From Microbacterium oleivorans (GTDB lineage Bacteria > Actinomycetota > Actinomycetes > Actinomycetales > Microbacteriaceae), in assembly GCF_013389665.1 (NCBI RefSeq), contig NZ_CP058316.1, positions 186,001 through 250,000 on the forward strand: DNA of 64,000 bases, read 5' to 3'. Below, piece after piece: positions 54,943 to 64,000 of this stretch. The notes beneath the pieces were generated by a model. The model made no database searches, was not told the origin of the DNA, and saw only the letters and a list, made by a program, of their open reading frames with translations. The translations under genes were made by a program, and so were the position numbers. Each line of letters opens with the position of its first letter. Positions within the stretch are counted from its first letter, which is position 1.

Positions 54943-55170
54943 TCAGTGCCCCTTCGAGATGTACTTGTCGCCGTACGCGCCGTAGCCGGCCTTCGACATC
55001 GCGAAGCCGACGATCCCGCCGACGGCCAGCAGACCGACCGATGCCCAGACGAGCACCGGCATGTCGAGCCAGAAGAACAGGGTGCCCAGCGCGAACGCGA
55101 GGAGCATGATCACCACTGCGGTCCACGCCGCCGGGGAATGTCCGTGGCCGGGGTCGCCGATGTTGCTCAT
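54943..55170 (-). CDS. HGxxPAAW-family small membrane protein
   Basis: A 75-residue protein named for its N-terminal motif, here HGHSPAAWTAV. Two membrane helices (about 14-33 and 37-57) and a short tail ending in GDKYISKGH. Members lie next to trpC in many actinobacteria but have no proven function. AAGGAG precedes the ATG at good spacing. It is followed by trpC after one base, so it belongs to the tryptophan operon. Confidence 0.88.
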   Translation of the reverse strand: MSNIGDPGHGHSPAAWTAVVIMLLAFALGTLFFWLDMPVLVWASVGLLAVGGIVGFAMSKAGYGAYGDKYISKGH

Positions 55171-55217
55171 TGTTCTCCTTAGCGGGATCTCTCGGGCTGT
55201 GATCAGTCTACCGGGGC

Positions 55218-55823
55218 TCAGGCCGTGGGATCGGACCCGCGGCTCAGGTCGTCCCACGAATCGATCGGGTCGTGGGCGTCGTGCGGGCGTGACCCGCGCG
55301 GACGTGCGGTCTCGGCGGCGGGGTCGGTGCGATATCGGCGAGCGGTGCTGCGCCACGACCGGGCGGTGGCCAGGGTGACGACACAGCCGGCGGCGATCAG
55401 GAGCGCGCCGACGGCGGTGATCCACGGCCACGCCGTGACCGCGATCCCCGAGACGAGGGCCTCGACCGCCGCGACGCCGGTGAGTCCGGTGGTGTCGGCC
55501 ACGACCCCGACCACTGCCTCGGGCGGCGCCGTGAGGGCGATGCGCAGCGACGCCGCGAACAGCATCCCCCCGATGAGGACGCCGATCGCGCCGAACACGT
55601 AGCGCAGGACCGTCCCCACGATGGACAGTGCGAGTCCGAGGGCGAGCGCCGCGAGCCCCAGGGGCGTCACGAGCGGCAGGGCCTCCGTACCGGGCACCGG
55701 CAGCACGGCGTGGGCCCCGTCGCGCAACGTAGCCTCCAGCCACGGCTGCGTCGAACCGATGACGGCCAGCCCGCCGCCGAGGACGGCGGCGAGGACCGCC
55801 GGCGTCCGGGTGCTCCGCGTCAC
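55218..55823 (-). CDS. Trp biosynthesis-associated membrane protein (TIGR02234 type)
   Basis: A 201-residue protein with four membrane helices (for example [19 protein letters not shown] and [21 protein letters not shown]) and a charged cytoplasmic tail. The family is found inside actinobacterial trp operons, normally directly after trpE, and has no known activity. Here its GTG start overlaps the hisI stop as GTGA, so the usual trpE between them is missing. Confidence 0.88.
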   Translation of the reverse strand: MTRSTRTPAVLAAVLGGGLAVIGSTQPWLEATLRDGAHAVLPVPGTEALPLVTPLGLAALALGLALSIVGTVLRYVFGAIGVLIGGMLFAASLRIALTAPPEAVVGVVADTTGLTGVAAVEALVSGIAVTAWPWITAVGALLIAAGCVVTLATARSWRSTARRYRTDPAAETARPRGSRPHDAHDPIDSWDDLSRGSDPTA

Positions 55824-56176
55824 GACGGCGCCACCACGGGATCGAGATCGTCGCTGTCGAAGCACGTGCGGGTGCCCGTGTGGCACGCGGCACCCACCTG
55901 CTCGACGAAGATCAGCACGGCGTCGCCGTCGCAGTCAAGACGCGCCCCCCGCACGAGCTGGATGTGGCCGGAGGTGTCGCCCTTGCGCCAGTACTCCTGC
56001 CGCGACCGCGACCAGAAGGTCACGCGTCCGGTGGTGAGCGTGCGCCGCAGCGCCTCGGCATCCATCCACGCGAGCATCAGCACCTCGCGCGTGTCGTGCT
56101 GCTGGATGATCGCGGCGACCAGGCCGTTCGCGTCGAACGCGACCCGGGCGACCTGCTCGCTGACCGACTCGCTCAT
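55820..56176 (-). CDS. hisI: Phosphoribosyl-AMP cyclohydrolase
   Basis: A 118-residue enzyme for the third step of histidine synthesis, opening the adenine ring of PR-AMP. The metal and catalytic set is visible: Asp81, Asp83 and Asp85 around Cys82 in DCDGD, and Cys99 and Cys105 in [10 protein letters not shown]. It is the cyclohydrolase alone; the pyrophosphohydrolase is separate as hisE. Coupled to hisF by an ATGA overlap. Confidence 0.97.
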   Translation of the reverse strand: MSESVSEQVARVAFDANGLVAAIIQQHDTREVLMLAWMDAEALRRTLTTGRVTFWSRSRQEYWRKGDTSGHIQLVRGARLDCDGDAVLIFVEQVGAACHTGTRTCFDSDDLDPVVAPS

Positions 56177-56937
56177 CGCCGCACCTCGATGTCGGCGGCC
56201 GCCAGGGCGTCCTTGACGTCGCCGATGGTCAGCTGCCCGGAGTGGAACACGGATGCTGCGAGCACGGCGTCGGCTCCGGCCCCGACCGCCGGCGCGAAGT
56301 GCTCGGCCGCGCCGGCTCCGCCGGAGGCGATGACGGGAACGCCCGAGAGCTCGCGCATGAGGCCGATCAGCTCGAGGTCGAAGCCGTCCTTCGTGCCGTC
56401 GGCGTCGATCGAGTTGACCAGCAGTTCGCCGGCGCCGCGTTCGATCGCCTCGCGTGCCCACGCGAGCGCATCGAGGGAGGTCGCGGTACGTCCGCCGTGC
56501 GTCGTGACGACGAACCCGGACTCGGTGCCGGGCGCGCGCTTCACATCGAGCGAGAGCACCAGTACCTGCGCGCCGAAACGGTCGGCGATCTCGCCGAGCA
56601 GGTCGGGCCGGGCGATGGCCGCGGAGTTGACCCCGACCTTGTCGGCCCCGACCGAGAGCAGGCGCGCCACGTCGTCGACCGACCGGATGCCGCCCCCCAC
56701 CGTGAGCGGAATGAAGACCTGCTCGGCGGTGCGTCGGACCACGTCGTAGGTGGTCGCGCGACCGTCCACGGTCGCCGTGACGTCGAGGAAGGTCAGTTCG
56801 TCGGCGCCCTGGTCGAAGTACAGCCGTGCGAGCTCGACAGGGTCGCCCATGTCGCGCAGGTTCTCGAAGTTCACACCCTTGACGACCCGGCCGGCGGCGA
56901 CGTCGAGGCACGGGATGACGCGGCGTGCCAACGTCAT
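56173..56937 (-). CDS. hisF: Imidazole glycerol phosphate synthase cyclase subunit HisF
   Basis: A 254-residue barrel that uses ammonia from HisH to make imidazole glycerol phosphate and AICAR. Asp12 in RVIPCLDV and the second catalytic Asp in [11 protein letters not shown] near 130 are present, as are the two phosphate loops. hisH and hisA are not in the window. One base separates it from the hisG stop. Confidence 0.97.
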   Translation of the reverse strand: MTLARRVIPCLDVAAGRVVKGVNFENLRDMGDPVELARLYFDQGADELTFLDVTATVDGRATTYDVVRRTAEQVFIPLTVGGGIRSVDDVARLLSVGADKVGVNSAAIARPDLLGEIADRFGAQVLVLSLDVKRAPGTESGFVVTTHGGRTATSLDALAWAREAIERGAGELLVNSIDADGTKDGFDLELIGLMRELSGVPVIASGGAGAAEHFAPAVGAGADAVLAASVFHSGQLTIGDVKDALAAADIEVRR

Positions 56938-56938
56938 C

Positions 56939-57781
56939 TCAGAGCCTCGCGTTGTGGATCGCCGTGACCAGGATCGCCCGCGCGCCGATCGCGTACAGGT
57001 CGTCCATCGTCGTGTTCACGCTCGCGCGAGGAACCATGACGCGGACGGCGACCCATTCCGGGTCGCGCAACGGCGAGATCGTCGGCGACTCGATGCCGCC
57101 CGCGATCGCGACGGCCTCATCGACCAGGGCGGCGGGCAGGTCGTAGTCGACCAGCACGTAACGGCGCGCCACGAGCACGCCGCGCAGGCGTCGCAGCAGC
57201 CGCTCGGTGCCGTCGATATCGGAGGGGCCGGCGATGAGCACGGCCTCCGAACGCAGGATCTCGGGACCGAAGACCTCGAGCCCCGCCTGACGCAGGGTCG
57301 TGCCGGTCTCGACGACGTCGGCGACGGCGTCGGCGACCCCCAGACGCACAGCGGACTCCACTGCTCCGTCGAGCGGGACGAGGTCCACGGCGATCCCGCG
57401 TTCGTCGAGGAACGCGTCCACGAGACCCGGGTAGGAGGTCGCGATCCGCTTGCCGGCGAGCTCGGCGATATCGGTGAAGGTGCCGGTCGGCGCGGCGAAG
57501 CGGAACGTCGACCCGGCGAATCCGAGGCGCTCGATCTCGCGGGCGCCGGGCATGCGGGCATCCAACAGGAGATCGCGGCCGGTGATGCCGACGTCGAGCG
57601 CGCCGGAGCCGACGTAGGTCGCGATGTCCTTCGGGCGCAGGTAGAAGAATTCGACCTCGTTGACCGGGTCGATGACGTGCAGGTCTTTGGAATCGCGGCG
57701 GCCGCTGTAGCCGGCTTCGGCCAGCATCTCGGCGGCGGTCTCGGCGAGCGATCCCTTGTTCGGGACGGCGATGCGCAGCAT
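56939..57781 (-). CDS. hisG: ATP phosphoribosyltransferase (long form)
   Basis: A 280-residue first enzyme of histidine synthesis, joining ATP and PRPP. The length and the C-terminal domain (about 205-280) mark the long form HisG-L, which is inhibited by histidine without HisZ. The PRPP-binding loop lies near residues 145-165 ([19 protein letters not shown]). It starts 40 bases after hisE without a clear ribosome site. Confidence 0.96.
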   Translation of the reverse strand: MLRIAVPNKGSLAETAAEMLAEAGYSGRRDSKDLHVIDPVNEVEFFYLRPKDIATYVGSGALDVGITGRDLLLDARMPGAREIERLGFAGSTFRFAAPTGTFTDIAELAGKRIATSYPGLVDAFLDERGIAVDLVPLDGAVESAVRLGVADAVADVVETGTTLRQAGLEVFGPEILRSEAVLIAGPSDIDGTERLLRRLRGVLVARRYVLVDYDLPAALVDEAVAIAGGIESPTISPLRDPEWVAVRVMVPRASVNTTMDDLYAIGARAILVTAIHNARL

Positions 57782-57821
57782 GGGGGTCTTTCTTTCTCGG
57801 AGCGGGAGGACGGGGCGTCGC

Positions 57822-58085
57822 TCAGAGATGTCGGTAGACGTCCTCGGGGCGCAGCCCCTTGCTGATCATCAGCACTTGCAGGTGGTAGAGCAGCTGCGAG
57901 ATCTCCTCGGCCGTCTCGGCGTCGGACTGGTACTCCGCGGCCATCCAGACCTCGGCCGCCTCTTCGACGATCTTCTTGCCGATGGCGTGCACGCCGCGAT
58001 CGAGCTGCGCGACGGTGCCCGAACCCTCGGGCCGGGTCTCGGCGATCGTGGTGAGCTCTGCGAACAGGGCGTCGAACGTCTTCAC
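57822..58085 (-). CDS. hisE: Phosphoribosyl-ATP pyrophosphohydrolase
   Basis: An 87-residue all-helical MazG-like enzyme for the second histidine step. The metal-binding EExxE-type segment is [13 protein letters not shown], followed by [14 protein letters not shown]. The GTG start has TAACCT 6 bases upstream and no ribosome site, so hisE appears to begin a separate transcription unit from rpe, 51 bases away. Confidence 0.95.
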   Translation of the reverse strand: MKTFDALFAELTTIAETRPEGSGTVAQLDRGVHAIGKKIVEEAAEVWMAAEYQSDAETAEEISQLLYHLQVLMISKGLRPEDVYRHL

Positions 58086-58091
58086 CCAGCC

Positions 58092-58097
58092 AGGTTA
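58092..58097 (-). promoter_or_regulatory. -10 element for the hisE-his/trp unit
   Basis: TAACCT on the minus strand, 6 bases before the GTG at 58085; the likely promoter for the his-trp run. Confidence 0.5.
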
Positions 58098-58136
58098 CCG
58101 GGAGCCGAGGCCCTCGCAGACCCGACCGGCCCGGCG

Positions 58137-58808
58137 TCAGTGCCGGTGGGCCACCGCGGCGATGCCACGCAGGCTCGCAATCGCAGCATCCGGATCACTC
58201 GCACCGAAGACCGCCGAGCCGGCGACGAAGGTGTCGGCCCCGGCCGCGGCGGCCTGCGCGATCGTCGATTCCGAGACGCCGCCGTCGACCTGCAACCACA
58301 CCGACGAGCCGCGACGGCGCGCCTCGTCGGACAGCAGCCGCAGCTTCGGCATCTGGTCGGCCAGGAAGCTCTGCCCACCGAAACCGGGCTCGACGGTCAT
58401 CACCAGGATCTGGTCGAACTCGTCGAGCACCTCGAACAGTCCCTCCACCGGGGTACCGGGTTTCACCGCGACCCCCGCACGCGCGCCGATGGACCGCAGC
58501 CGGCGAGCGAGGGCGACGGGGTCGGCTGCCGCCTCGAGGTGGAAGGTCACGCTCGCCGCGCCGAGCTCGGCGTATCCGGGCCCCCATCGGTCGACGTCGG
58601 AGATCATCAGATGTACATCCAGCGGCACCGGGCTCGTCGCCTGGATGCGCTCGACCATCTGCGGCCCGAAGGTGAGGTTGGGCACGAAGTGGTTGTCCAT
58701 GACGTCGACGTGCACGAAGTCCGCCGAGCGGATGCGACCGAGCTCCGTCTGCATGTTGACGAAATCGGCGGCCAGGATGCTCGGGTTGATGCGGACGGCG
58801 TCGCTCAT
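58137..58808 (-). CDS. rpe: Ribulose-phosphate 3-epimerase
   Basis: A 223-residue barrel that interconverts ribulose-5-phosphate and xylulose-5-phosphate. Metal ligands His33 and Asp35 in VHVDVMDNHFVPN, a His in DVHLMI near 67 and Asp in QVDGGV near 175 are present. Two starts are possible: 58808, which matches the family, and 58829, whose ATG overlaps the rsmB stop as ATGA and would add seven residues. Confidence 0.95.
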   Translation of the reverse strand: MSDAVRINPSILAADFVNMQTELGRIRSADFVHVDVMDNHFVPNLTFGPQMVERIQATSPVPLDVHLMISDVDRWGPGYAELGAASVTFHLEAAADPVALARRLRSIGARAGVAVKPGTPVEGLFEVLDEFDQILVMTVEPGFGGQSFLADQMPKLRLLSDEARRRGSSVWLQVDGGVSESTIAQAAAAGADTFVAGSAVFGASDPDAAIASLRGIAAVAHRH

Positions 58809-58825
58809 CCGACCATTATCGGGGG

Positions 58826-60178
58826 TCATCGTCGCTGAAGCAGCGTGACCGACATCGCATCGGTGCCGTGGCGATGAGGCCAGAGCTGGGCTCGCCCCGA
58901 CGCGTCGCCCGGGTCCGGCAGATCGAGGTCGCCGCGCGCCGCATCGCGGAGCACCGCTCGCGCGTCGAGCTCGTCGAGGTCCTCGCGCCCGCGTCGGACG
59001 TCGGCGACGACGGCGGCGGTCTCGGCCAGATGCGGCGAGCAGGTCACGTACGCCACGATCCCCCCGGGCGCGAGGGCATCGACCGCGGCGGTGAGCAGCT
59101 CGCGCTGGAGCGTCGACAGGTCGGGCACGTCGGCGGGCGTCTTGCGCCACCGCGCCTCGGGCCGGCGTCGCAATGCGCCCAGACCCGTGCACGGGGCATC
59201 GACGAGGATGCGGTCGTAGCGACCACGCCCGGCGCGCGTGCGACCGTCCTCCTCCGACACCGGAACCTCGAGCGGCACGCCCGCGACGGACGTCCGGACG
59301 AGCTTCGCCCGCACCGGTGAGATCTCGTTCGCCTCCAGCGACGCACCGCCCGCGAGCGCTTCGGCGGCCAGCACGGCCGTCTTGCCGCCGGGAGCGGCGC
59401 ACAGGTCGAGCCAGCGCTCCCCGGCACGAACCGGACGTGCGCGGGCGAGCGCGAGGACGGCGAGCTGCGAGCCCTCGTCCTGAACGCGGATGCGGCCCCC
59501 GGCCGCTCTCACGACCGGCTCGGGGTCGCCGCCACCGAGGCGGAAGCCCAGCGGTGAATAGGGCGTCCGCGACGCGTCGGCGGGGATCTCGGCGAGCCCG
59601 GGCAGGGCCGCCATCGTCACCGAGGGCGAGACGTTGTCGGCGGCGAGGAGCTCCTCGAGCTCGTCCTGGCGGCCCTCGGCCGCCAGGGCGCGACGGAAGG
59701 CGCGGATGATCCAGACCGGGTGGGCGTAGCGCAGCCCCAACCGCTCGTCGTCCGAGCGCGCCGCGTCCGCGACGCGCTGCAGCCAGTCGCCCGGGTTGTC
59801 GCGCGCGATACGGCGCAGCACGGCGTTCGCGAACCCGGACGCGCCGGCCGCCCCGGCACGACGGACCAGCTCGACGCTCTCGTTGACGGCGGCGTGCGAG
59901 GCGACCCGGGTTGACAGCAGCTGATGGACGCCGAGCCGCAGCGCGTCCCGCACCGGCGGGTCGATCGCCTCGACCGACCGCCCCGAGGCGTGTTCGATGA
60001 TGGCGTCATAGGTGCCCCGACGCCGCAGCGTGCCGTAGGTGAGTTCGGTGGCCAGTGCCGCGTCGGCCGCGGACAAGCCGGCACGCCGCAGCTCCTGCGG
60101 GAGGAGGAGATTCGCGTACGCGTCCGATTCGTCGACGGCCCGCAGCACTTCGAACGCGACGCGACGCGCCGGGCTCAC
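58826..60178 (-). CDS. rsmB: 16S rRNA (cytosine-967-C5)-methyltransferase RsmB
   Basis: A 450-residue methylase with an N-terminal NusB-like RNA-binding domain (about 1-140) and a SAM domain. Visible are the SAM region LDLCAAPGGKTAVLA near 250 and the two cysteines in DAPCTGLG and VTCSPHLAE near 320 and 375, of which the second is the nucleophile in this family. GTG start overlaps the fmt stop as GTGA. An open extension to 60217 lies inside fmt and is not used. Confidence 0.95.
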   Translation of the reverse strand: MSPARRVAFEVLRAVDESDAYANLLLPQELRRAGLSAADAALATELTYGTLRRRGTYDAIIEHASGRSVEAIDPPVRDALRLGVHQLLSTRVASHAAVNESVELVRRAGAAGASGFANAVLRRIARDNPGDWLQRVADAARSDDERLGLRYAHPVWIIRAFRRALAAEGRQDELEELLAADNVSPSVTMAALPGLAEIPADASRTPYSPLGFRLGGGDPEPVVRAAGGRIRVQDEGSQLAVLALARARPVRAGERWLDLCAAPGGKTAVLAAEALAGGASLEANEISPVRAKLVRTSVAGVPLEVPVSEEDGRTRAGRGRYDRILVDAPCTGLGALRRRPEARWRKTPADVPDLSTLQRELLTAAVDALAPGGIVAYVTCSPHLAETAAVVADVRRGREDLDELDARAVLRDAARGDLDLPDPGDASGRAQLWPHRHGTDAMSVTLLQRR

Positions 60179-61092
60179 GAGCCCACCTCGATGCTCTCGA
60201 CGCGCTGCCCGCGCCACCAGTCGGCGGCCGGCATCGCGCCGCGGCCGGCCGGTTGCACGCTGCGCAGCAGCACCGTGCCCGCGCGCGTGCCGACGAGCAC
60301 GTCCTTGCCGACGAGGCGGATGGTCCGCGGCGGCACCGACGCATCGGGCCCGCGCATCGCGGCGAGGATCTTCAGGCGCTGCCCGTCGATCGTCGTGTGC
60401 GCGCCAGGCTCGGGGGTGGTGCCGCGGAACCGGTCGAGCACGTCATCGGCGTCCAGGTCGAAGTCGAGGAGACCGTCGGCGAGGGCGAGTTTGGGGGCGA
60501 GTGACGCCTCGCCGCGCTGCGGCTGCGCGTGCGCGGTGCCCGCGGCGATCGCGTCGACGACGCCGGCGAGGGTGTCCGCTCCCACTTCGGCGAGGTCGCG
60601 GAGCACCTCCCCCGCCGTCGCGCCGCGAGGAACGTCGTACCGGGCCTCGGCGAACACGTCGCCGGCGTCCAGCGCCGGCACGAGCTGGAAGACGCTCACC
60701 CCGGTCACGCGATCGCCCGCGATGAGAGCGCGCTGCACCGGCGCCGCACCCCGCCAGGCCGGCAGCAGCGAGAAGTGCAGGTTGATCCACCCGTGGGCGG
60801 GATGCGACAGGAGCGGCTCGCGGACGAGACCGCCATAGGCGACGATGACGCCGAGGTCGGGCCGCCAGGAGGCGATCGCAGCGGTCGCGTCGTCACCCAG
60901 CCGGTCGGTCTTGAGCACCGGGAGACCGAGCTCGTCGGCCAGTGCGGCGACCGGCGACGGTGTGAGGACGCGCTTGCGCCCGAGCGGCGCGTCACGCCGG
61001 GTGACGACGCCCACGACGTGGTGGCCCGATGCTGCGAGACGTCGCAGCGACGGAAGTGCGGGTTCGGGGGTCCCGGCGAACACGATGCGCAT
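60175..61092 (-). CDS. fmt: Methionyl-tRNA formyltransferase
   Basis: A 305-residue enzyme that formylates initiator Met-tRNA with 10-formyl-THF. Family marks: VFAGTPEPALPSL at the N-terminus, the catalytic region INLHFSLLPAWRGAAPVQ near 110-127, and Asp in LDAGDVF. The C-terminal OB-fold domain starts near residue 205. GAGGAG lies 4 bases before the ATG. An open frame runs far upstream inside priA but is out of frame with it and not used. Confidence 0.97.
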   Translation of the reverse strand: MRIVFAGTPEPALPSLRRLAASGHHVVGVVTRRDAPLGRKRVLTPSPVAALADELGLPVLKTDRLGDDATAAIASWRPDLGVIVAYGGLVREPLLSHPAHGWINLHFSLLPAWRGAAPVQRALIAGDRVTGVSVFQLVPALDAGDVFAEARYDVPRGATAGEVLRDLAEVGADTLAGVVDAIAAGTAHAQPQRGEASLAPKLALADGLLDFDLDADDVLDRFRGTTPEPGAHTTIDGQRLKILAAMRGPDASVPPRTIRLVGKDVLVGTRAGTVLLRSVQPAGRGAMPAADWWRGQRVESIEVGS

Positions 61093-61100
61093 AGCGCTCC

Positions 61101-63068
61101 TCACAGGTCGAGATCGGGCACGTCGAGCCGTACCTTGAGTGTATTGCGCGGTCCCGGGCTCGCACCGCGGCGGCGGCGGCCACGTAGCGCCTCGGCGATG
61201 ACGGCGGCCCGGAGCGAGTCGGCCACCGCGCGGCCGTGGGCGTACTCGAATCGCACGAGCGCGCGTACCGTGCCCTCCTCGCGCGGCACGGGACCGAGGA
61301 CGGCGCCGTCGGCGAGCGGAGGCACATCCGCGCGCAGCTGCTCGATCGCACCGCTGACGGCCGCGATCGACCCTTCGATGGCGGCCACCCGCACGGTCGG
61401 CGGCATCTGCAGCGGCGCGCGCTCCGACAGCTCGGTACGGGCGTACGCGGGCTGCGTCCAGGTCGCGAGCGCCCGGGCGGCCGGTCCGGCCACGCCGACC
61501 AGGTGGACGGGTGCGCCGGGCGCTGCCAGAGCGGCGGCGTCGGACCACCACCGCAGACACGCCTCGGCGATGCGCAGCTGCTCGGTCATCAGCATCCGGT
61601 CGCCGTCGAGCAGGATCACCGCCCGGTACCCTCCGGGCACGAACGGCTCGGCGCCGCGCGTGGCGATCACCAGCGCCGGGCGCGGTTCGACGTGGGTCAT
61701 CTGATGCTCGCCGTCCGAGACGATCACCCGGGTGTTGGGGAACGCACGGCCGAGCTCGTCGGCGGTGCGTTCGCTGCCCGAGGACGCCATGCGCAGCCGC
61801 GGCGACGAGCATGCCGCACACGCCCAGGCCGGTGCGGACCTGCCGCACCAACTGCAGTCGGGGACAGCTCCGGGGCGACGGGCCCGCAGCGGACCGGCGC
61901 AGTGCGGGCAGCGTGCCGGCGTGCGGCAGTCGGCGCACACCAGCACGGGCGAGTAACCGGGGCGCGCGACCTGCACCAGCACGGGGCCGTCCGCGAGCGC
62001 CTCGCGAGCGGCGGCGAACGCGGCCGAGGGCACGCGGGTGCCGCGCGACTCGCCTTCGCGCGTCGCCGACAGCACGACCTTGGGGCTCTCCCGGCGACGT
62101 GCGGGCACGTCGCGCACCCACCCGAGCGCGACGAGCCGTTCGACATCGGTCGAGCGGGTGAGACCGGCGAACACGAGCGCGCTGCCCTCGAGCTCCTGCC
62201 GCACGAGCGCGGCGTCCCGGGCGTGGACCCCGGGGCTCAGCGGCTCGGCCAGCAGCGGGTCGCCGTCGTCCCAGATCAGCACGGCGCCGACGTCGTGGGC
62301 GGGGGCGTAGACGCTGGAGCGGTTGCCGACGACGATGCAGGGGGTGTCGGCGAGCAGCCGCAGATAGCTCGCGTAACGTTCGGGTCCCGAGCGACGGGCG
62401 TCGTCGCGGACGACGGCCGACTCCGGGACGCGGGTATCCAGGACCGTCAGCACATGCGCCTCGTCGCGATGGTCGGGGACGACGATGACGGCGCTGCGTC
62501 CGCTCGCGAGCGTCTCGACCGCGATCGCGACGAGCAGCTCGGCCCACGCGGGCACCTCGGCGCCGGGCCGCGGCGGTGCATCCAGAGCCACGCGCTCCCC
62601 GGCCGCAACCGCGTTCAGCAGGTCCGGATAGGCGCCCGCGACGCCCTGCGCCCAGGCGCGGTCGCCGTCGTCGACGACCGGCGCCTCGGGAGGCGGTGCG
62701 CTCGCCCACGCCTTCTCCGCCCTCACCATGCGCTTGGGGATGACGAGTCGCAGGATGTCGCTCGCCGAGCCGGCCGCGCGGTCGGCCGTCCGGCGTGCCG
62801 TGGCGTACAGCGCCGCCGGCAGGACGGCGACGGTCGAGACGACGTCCTCGAGCGAGGAGAGCGGGCGATCGCCGTCGTTCTCCTCGGCGAGGTCGACGAG
62901 ATAGCCCTCGACGGTGCGCCCGACGGTCCGCAGCGGGACCTTCACACGCACACCGGGGTTCGCGCGGGCCACGAGCTCGTCCGGGACGAGGTAGTCGAAG
63001 AGCCGGTCGAGCTGGGGCAGCGGCGAATCGATGAGCACGCGCGCGACGCGGCGCGGGGCGGTGCTCAC
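61101..63068 (-). CDS. priA: Primosomal protein N' (PriA), helicase-inactive actinobacterial form
   Basis: A 655-residue PriA. The N-terminal 3'-DNA-binding domain ([20 protein letters not shown]) and the zinc region with paired cysteines (CADC, CPHC, CSWC, CAAC, about 395-450) are preserved, but the helicase motifs are not: the Walker A site reads [15 protein letters not shown], with no GKT, and the DEAH position reads LIWDDGDP. It probably acts as a structural loader at stalled forks and not as a motor, as reported for other actinobacteria. GTG start overlaps the metK stop by 4 bases. Confidence 0.94.
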   Translation of the reverse strand: MSTAPRRVARVLIDSPLPQLDRLFDYLVPDELVARANPGVRVKVPLRTVGRTVEGYLVDLAEENDGDRPLSSLEDVVSTVAVLPAALYATARRTADRAAGSASDILRLVIPKRMVRAEKAWASAPPPEAPVVDDGDRAWAQGVAGAYPDLLNAVAAGERVALDAPPRPGAEVPAWAELLVAIAVETLASGRSAVIVVPDHRDEAHVLTVLDTRVPESAVVRDDARRSGPERYASYLRLLADTPCIVVGNRSSVYAPAHDVGAVLIWDDGDPLLAEPLSPGVHARDAALVRQELEGSALVFAGLTRSTDVERLVALGWVRDVPARRRESPKVVLSATREGESRGTRVPSAAFAAAREALADGPVLVQVARPGYSPVLVCADCRTPARCPHCAGPLRARRPGAVPDCSWCGRSAPAWACAACSSPRLRMASSGSERTADELGRAFPNTRVIVSDGEHQMTHVEPRPALVIATRGAEPFVPGGYRAVILLDGDRMLMTEQLRIAEACLRWWSDAAALAAPGAPVHLVGVAGPAARALATWTQPAYARTELSERAPLQMPPTVRVAAIEGSIAAVSGAIEQLRADVPPLADGAVLGPVPREEGTVRALVRFEYAHGRAVADSLRAAVIAEALRGRRRRGASPGPRNTLKVRLDVPDLDL

Positions 63069-64000
63069 AGGCCGGCGGCGGCGCGCAGCTCCTCGACCCG
63101 GTCGGTGCGCTCCCACGTGAACTCGGGCAGCTCACGGCCGAAATGCCCGTATGCGGCCGTCTGGGCGTAGATGGGCCGGAGAAGGTCGAGACGGTCGATG
63201 ATGGCCTGCGGGCGCAGATCGAAGACGTCCCGGATGGCGGCGGTGATGACCTCGTCGGAGACGGTCCCGGTTCCGAAGGTCTCGACGTACAGGCCGACGG
63301 GCGCCGCTCGACCGATCGCGTATGCCACCTGCACCTCGAGCCGCTCGGCGAGCCCGGCCGCCACGGCGTTCTTGGCGACCCATCTCATCGCATAGGCCGC
63401 CGATCGGTCGACCTTGGAGGGGTCCTTCCCGCTGAACGCCCCGCCGCCGTGGCGGGCGGCGCCGCCGTAGGTGTCGATGATGATCTTGCGGCCGGTCAGC
63501 CCGGCGTCCCCCTTCGGCCCGCCCGTGACGAACGGCCCCGCGGGGTTGATCACGTACTCGACGTTCGAGAGGTCGAGCCCGGTCTGCGCCAGGATCGGCT
63601 CGATGACCTCGGCCTGGACGGCCGCCCGCAGCGCGGCCAGCGAGATGTCGGGCTGGTGCTGGGTCGACAGCACGACCGTCTCGACGGTCTTCGGCGTCGC
63701 CCCGTCGTACCCGAGGGTCACCTGCGTCTTGCCGTCCGGGCGCAGGAACGGCAGCGCGCCGCTGCGGCGGGCGGAGGTCAGCCGCTCGGCGATGCGGTGG
63801 GCCGTCCAGATCGCGGTCGGCATGAGCTGGGGCGTCTCGTTCGTGGCGTAGCCGAACATGATGCCCTGATCGCCCGCCCCGAGCGCATCGGTCGGGTCGA
63901 TCGATCCTTGCTCGCGATGCTCGAGCGCGTTGTCGACGCCGGCGGCGATGTCGGAGGACTGCTCGCCGATCGAGACCGTGACACCGCACGAGTCGCCGTC
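63065..64000 (-). CDS. metK: S-adenosylmethionine synthetase, N-terminus cut by the window edge
   Basis: The last 311 residues of MetK, which makes SAM from methionine and ATP; about 90 N-terminal residues lie outside. Seen are [12 protein letters not shown], the phosphate-binding [16 protein letters not shown] and the C-terminal [12 protein letters not shown]. The frame is open to base 64000. The product feeds the methylases RsmB, TrmI and the TrmH-type enzyme in this window. Coupled to priA by GTGA. Confidence 0.97.
   Translation of the reverse strand, partial: DGDSCGVTVSIGEQSSDIAAGVDNALEHREQGSIDPTDALGAGDQGIMFGYATNETPQLMPTAIWTAHRIAERLTSARRSGALPFLRPDGKTQVTLGYDGATPKTVETVVLSTQHQPDISLAALRAAVQAEVIEPILAQTGLDLSNVEYVINPAGPFVTGGPKGDAGLTGRKIIIDTYGGAARHGGGAFSGKDPSKVDRSAAYAMRWVAKNAVAAGLAERLEVQVAYAIGRAAPVGLYVETFGTGTVSDEVITAAIRDVFDLRPQAIIDRLDLLRPIYAQTAAYGHFGRELPEFTWERTDRVEELRAAAGL

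Noticed and set aside
52075..55900. trp attenuator or Trp-rich leader peptide
   Set aside because: The trp genes are embedded in the his run with overlapping ends; no leader with tandem Trp codons or alternative hairpins is present upstream of any of them.
61101..63135. Open extension of fmt through the whole of priA
   Set aside because: The extension reads priA out of frame and is Arg/Pro-rich. The ATG at 61092 with GAGGAG gives the exact family N-terminus.

Overview
The window is a high-GC chromosomal segment from an actinobacterium, most likely Microbacterium or a close relative in the Microbacteriaceae. The evidence is GC near 70%, frequent GTG starts, and actinobacteria-specific proteins and gene orders: RbpA, PafB/PafC, TatA-TatC-HelY-Lnt, a PriA without helicase motifs, an HGxxPAAW protein beside trpC, and a PdtaR-like ANTAR regulator. 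Nearly all of it is core chromosome. I see no insertion sequence, integrase, phage gene, CRISPR array or rRNA, and no gene-free gap over about 210 bases.

Layout. 1-9400: mixed single genes (DnaQ-like exonuclease, alpha/beta hydrolase, CGNR regulator facing an EamA exporter, Lrp regulator, histidine phosphatase, sirtuin, SpoU-type rRNA/tRNA methylase, SGNH hydrolase, DEAD/DEAH helicase), closing with tRNA-Leu(GAG). 9474-12570: M20 peptidase with uppP, and a PAC2 protein. 12646-22891: HAD phosphatase, trmI, FKBP lipoprotein, pafB, pafC, tatA, tatC, helY, lnt and convergent rbpA. This is the neighbourhood that in many actinobacteria holds the Pup-proteasome genes, which are absent here. 23002-28626: GDPD-SPFH-NfeD unit, SDR with S9 peptidase, HdeD-like protein. 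28705-38824: accessory metabolism and transport (AEC and two MFS carriers, amylosucrase, second SGNH hydrolase, LLM flavin oxidoreductase, DUF885 peptidase).

38893-43425 holds polA, a hotdog thioesterase, an ANTAR response regulator, tRNA-Leu(CAA) and a small unknown membrane protein. From 43517 to the right edge almost everything is on the minus strand and reads, in transcription order, metK, priA, fmt, rsmB, rpe; then hisE, hisG, hisF, hisI, a Trp-associated membrane protein, the HGxxPAAW protein, trpC, trpB, trpA, lgt; then gltB, gltD; then pyk. Stops and starts overlap by 4 bases at many of these junctions. The block joins SAM supply, translation initiation and rRNA methylation to histidine, tryptophan and glutamate synthesis.

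The most consistent unexplained structure is regulatory. About twenty genes have a TAnnnT hexamer exactly 6-8 bases before the start codon and no usable ribosome binding site, the signature of leaderless transcripts. In one case the predicted leaderless transcript would begin with a 13-codon peptide whose stop overlaps the start of an MFS transporter. I did not find a gene cluster that I can defend as a new biological system; the better leads are these leader and operator structures, the missing proteasome block and the missing trpE.
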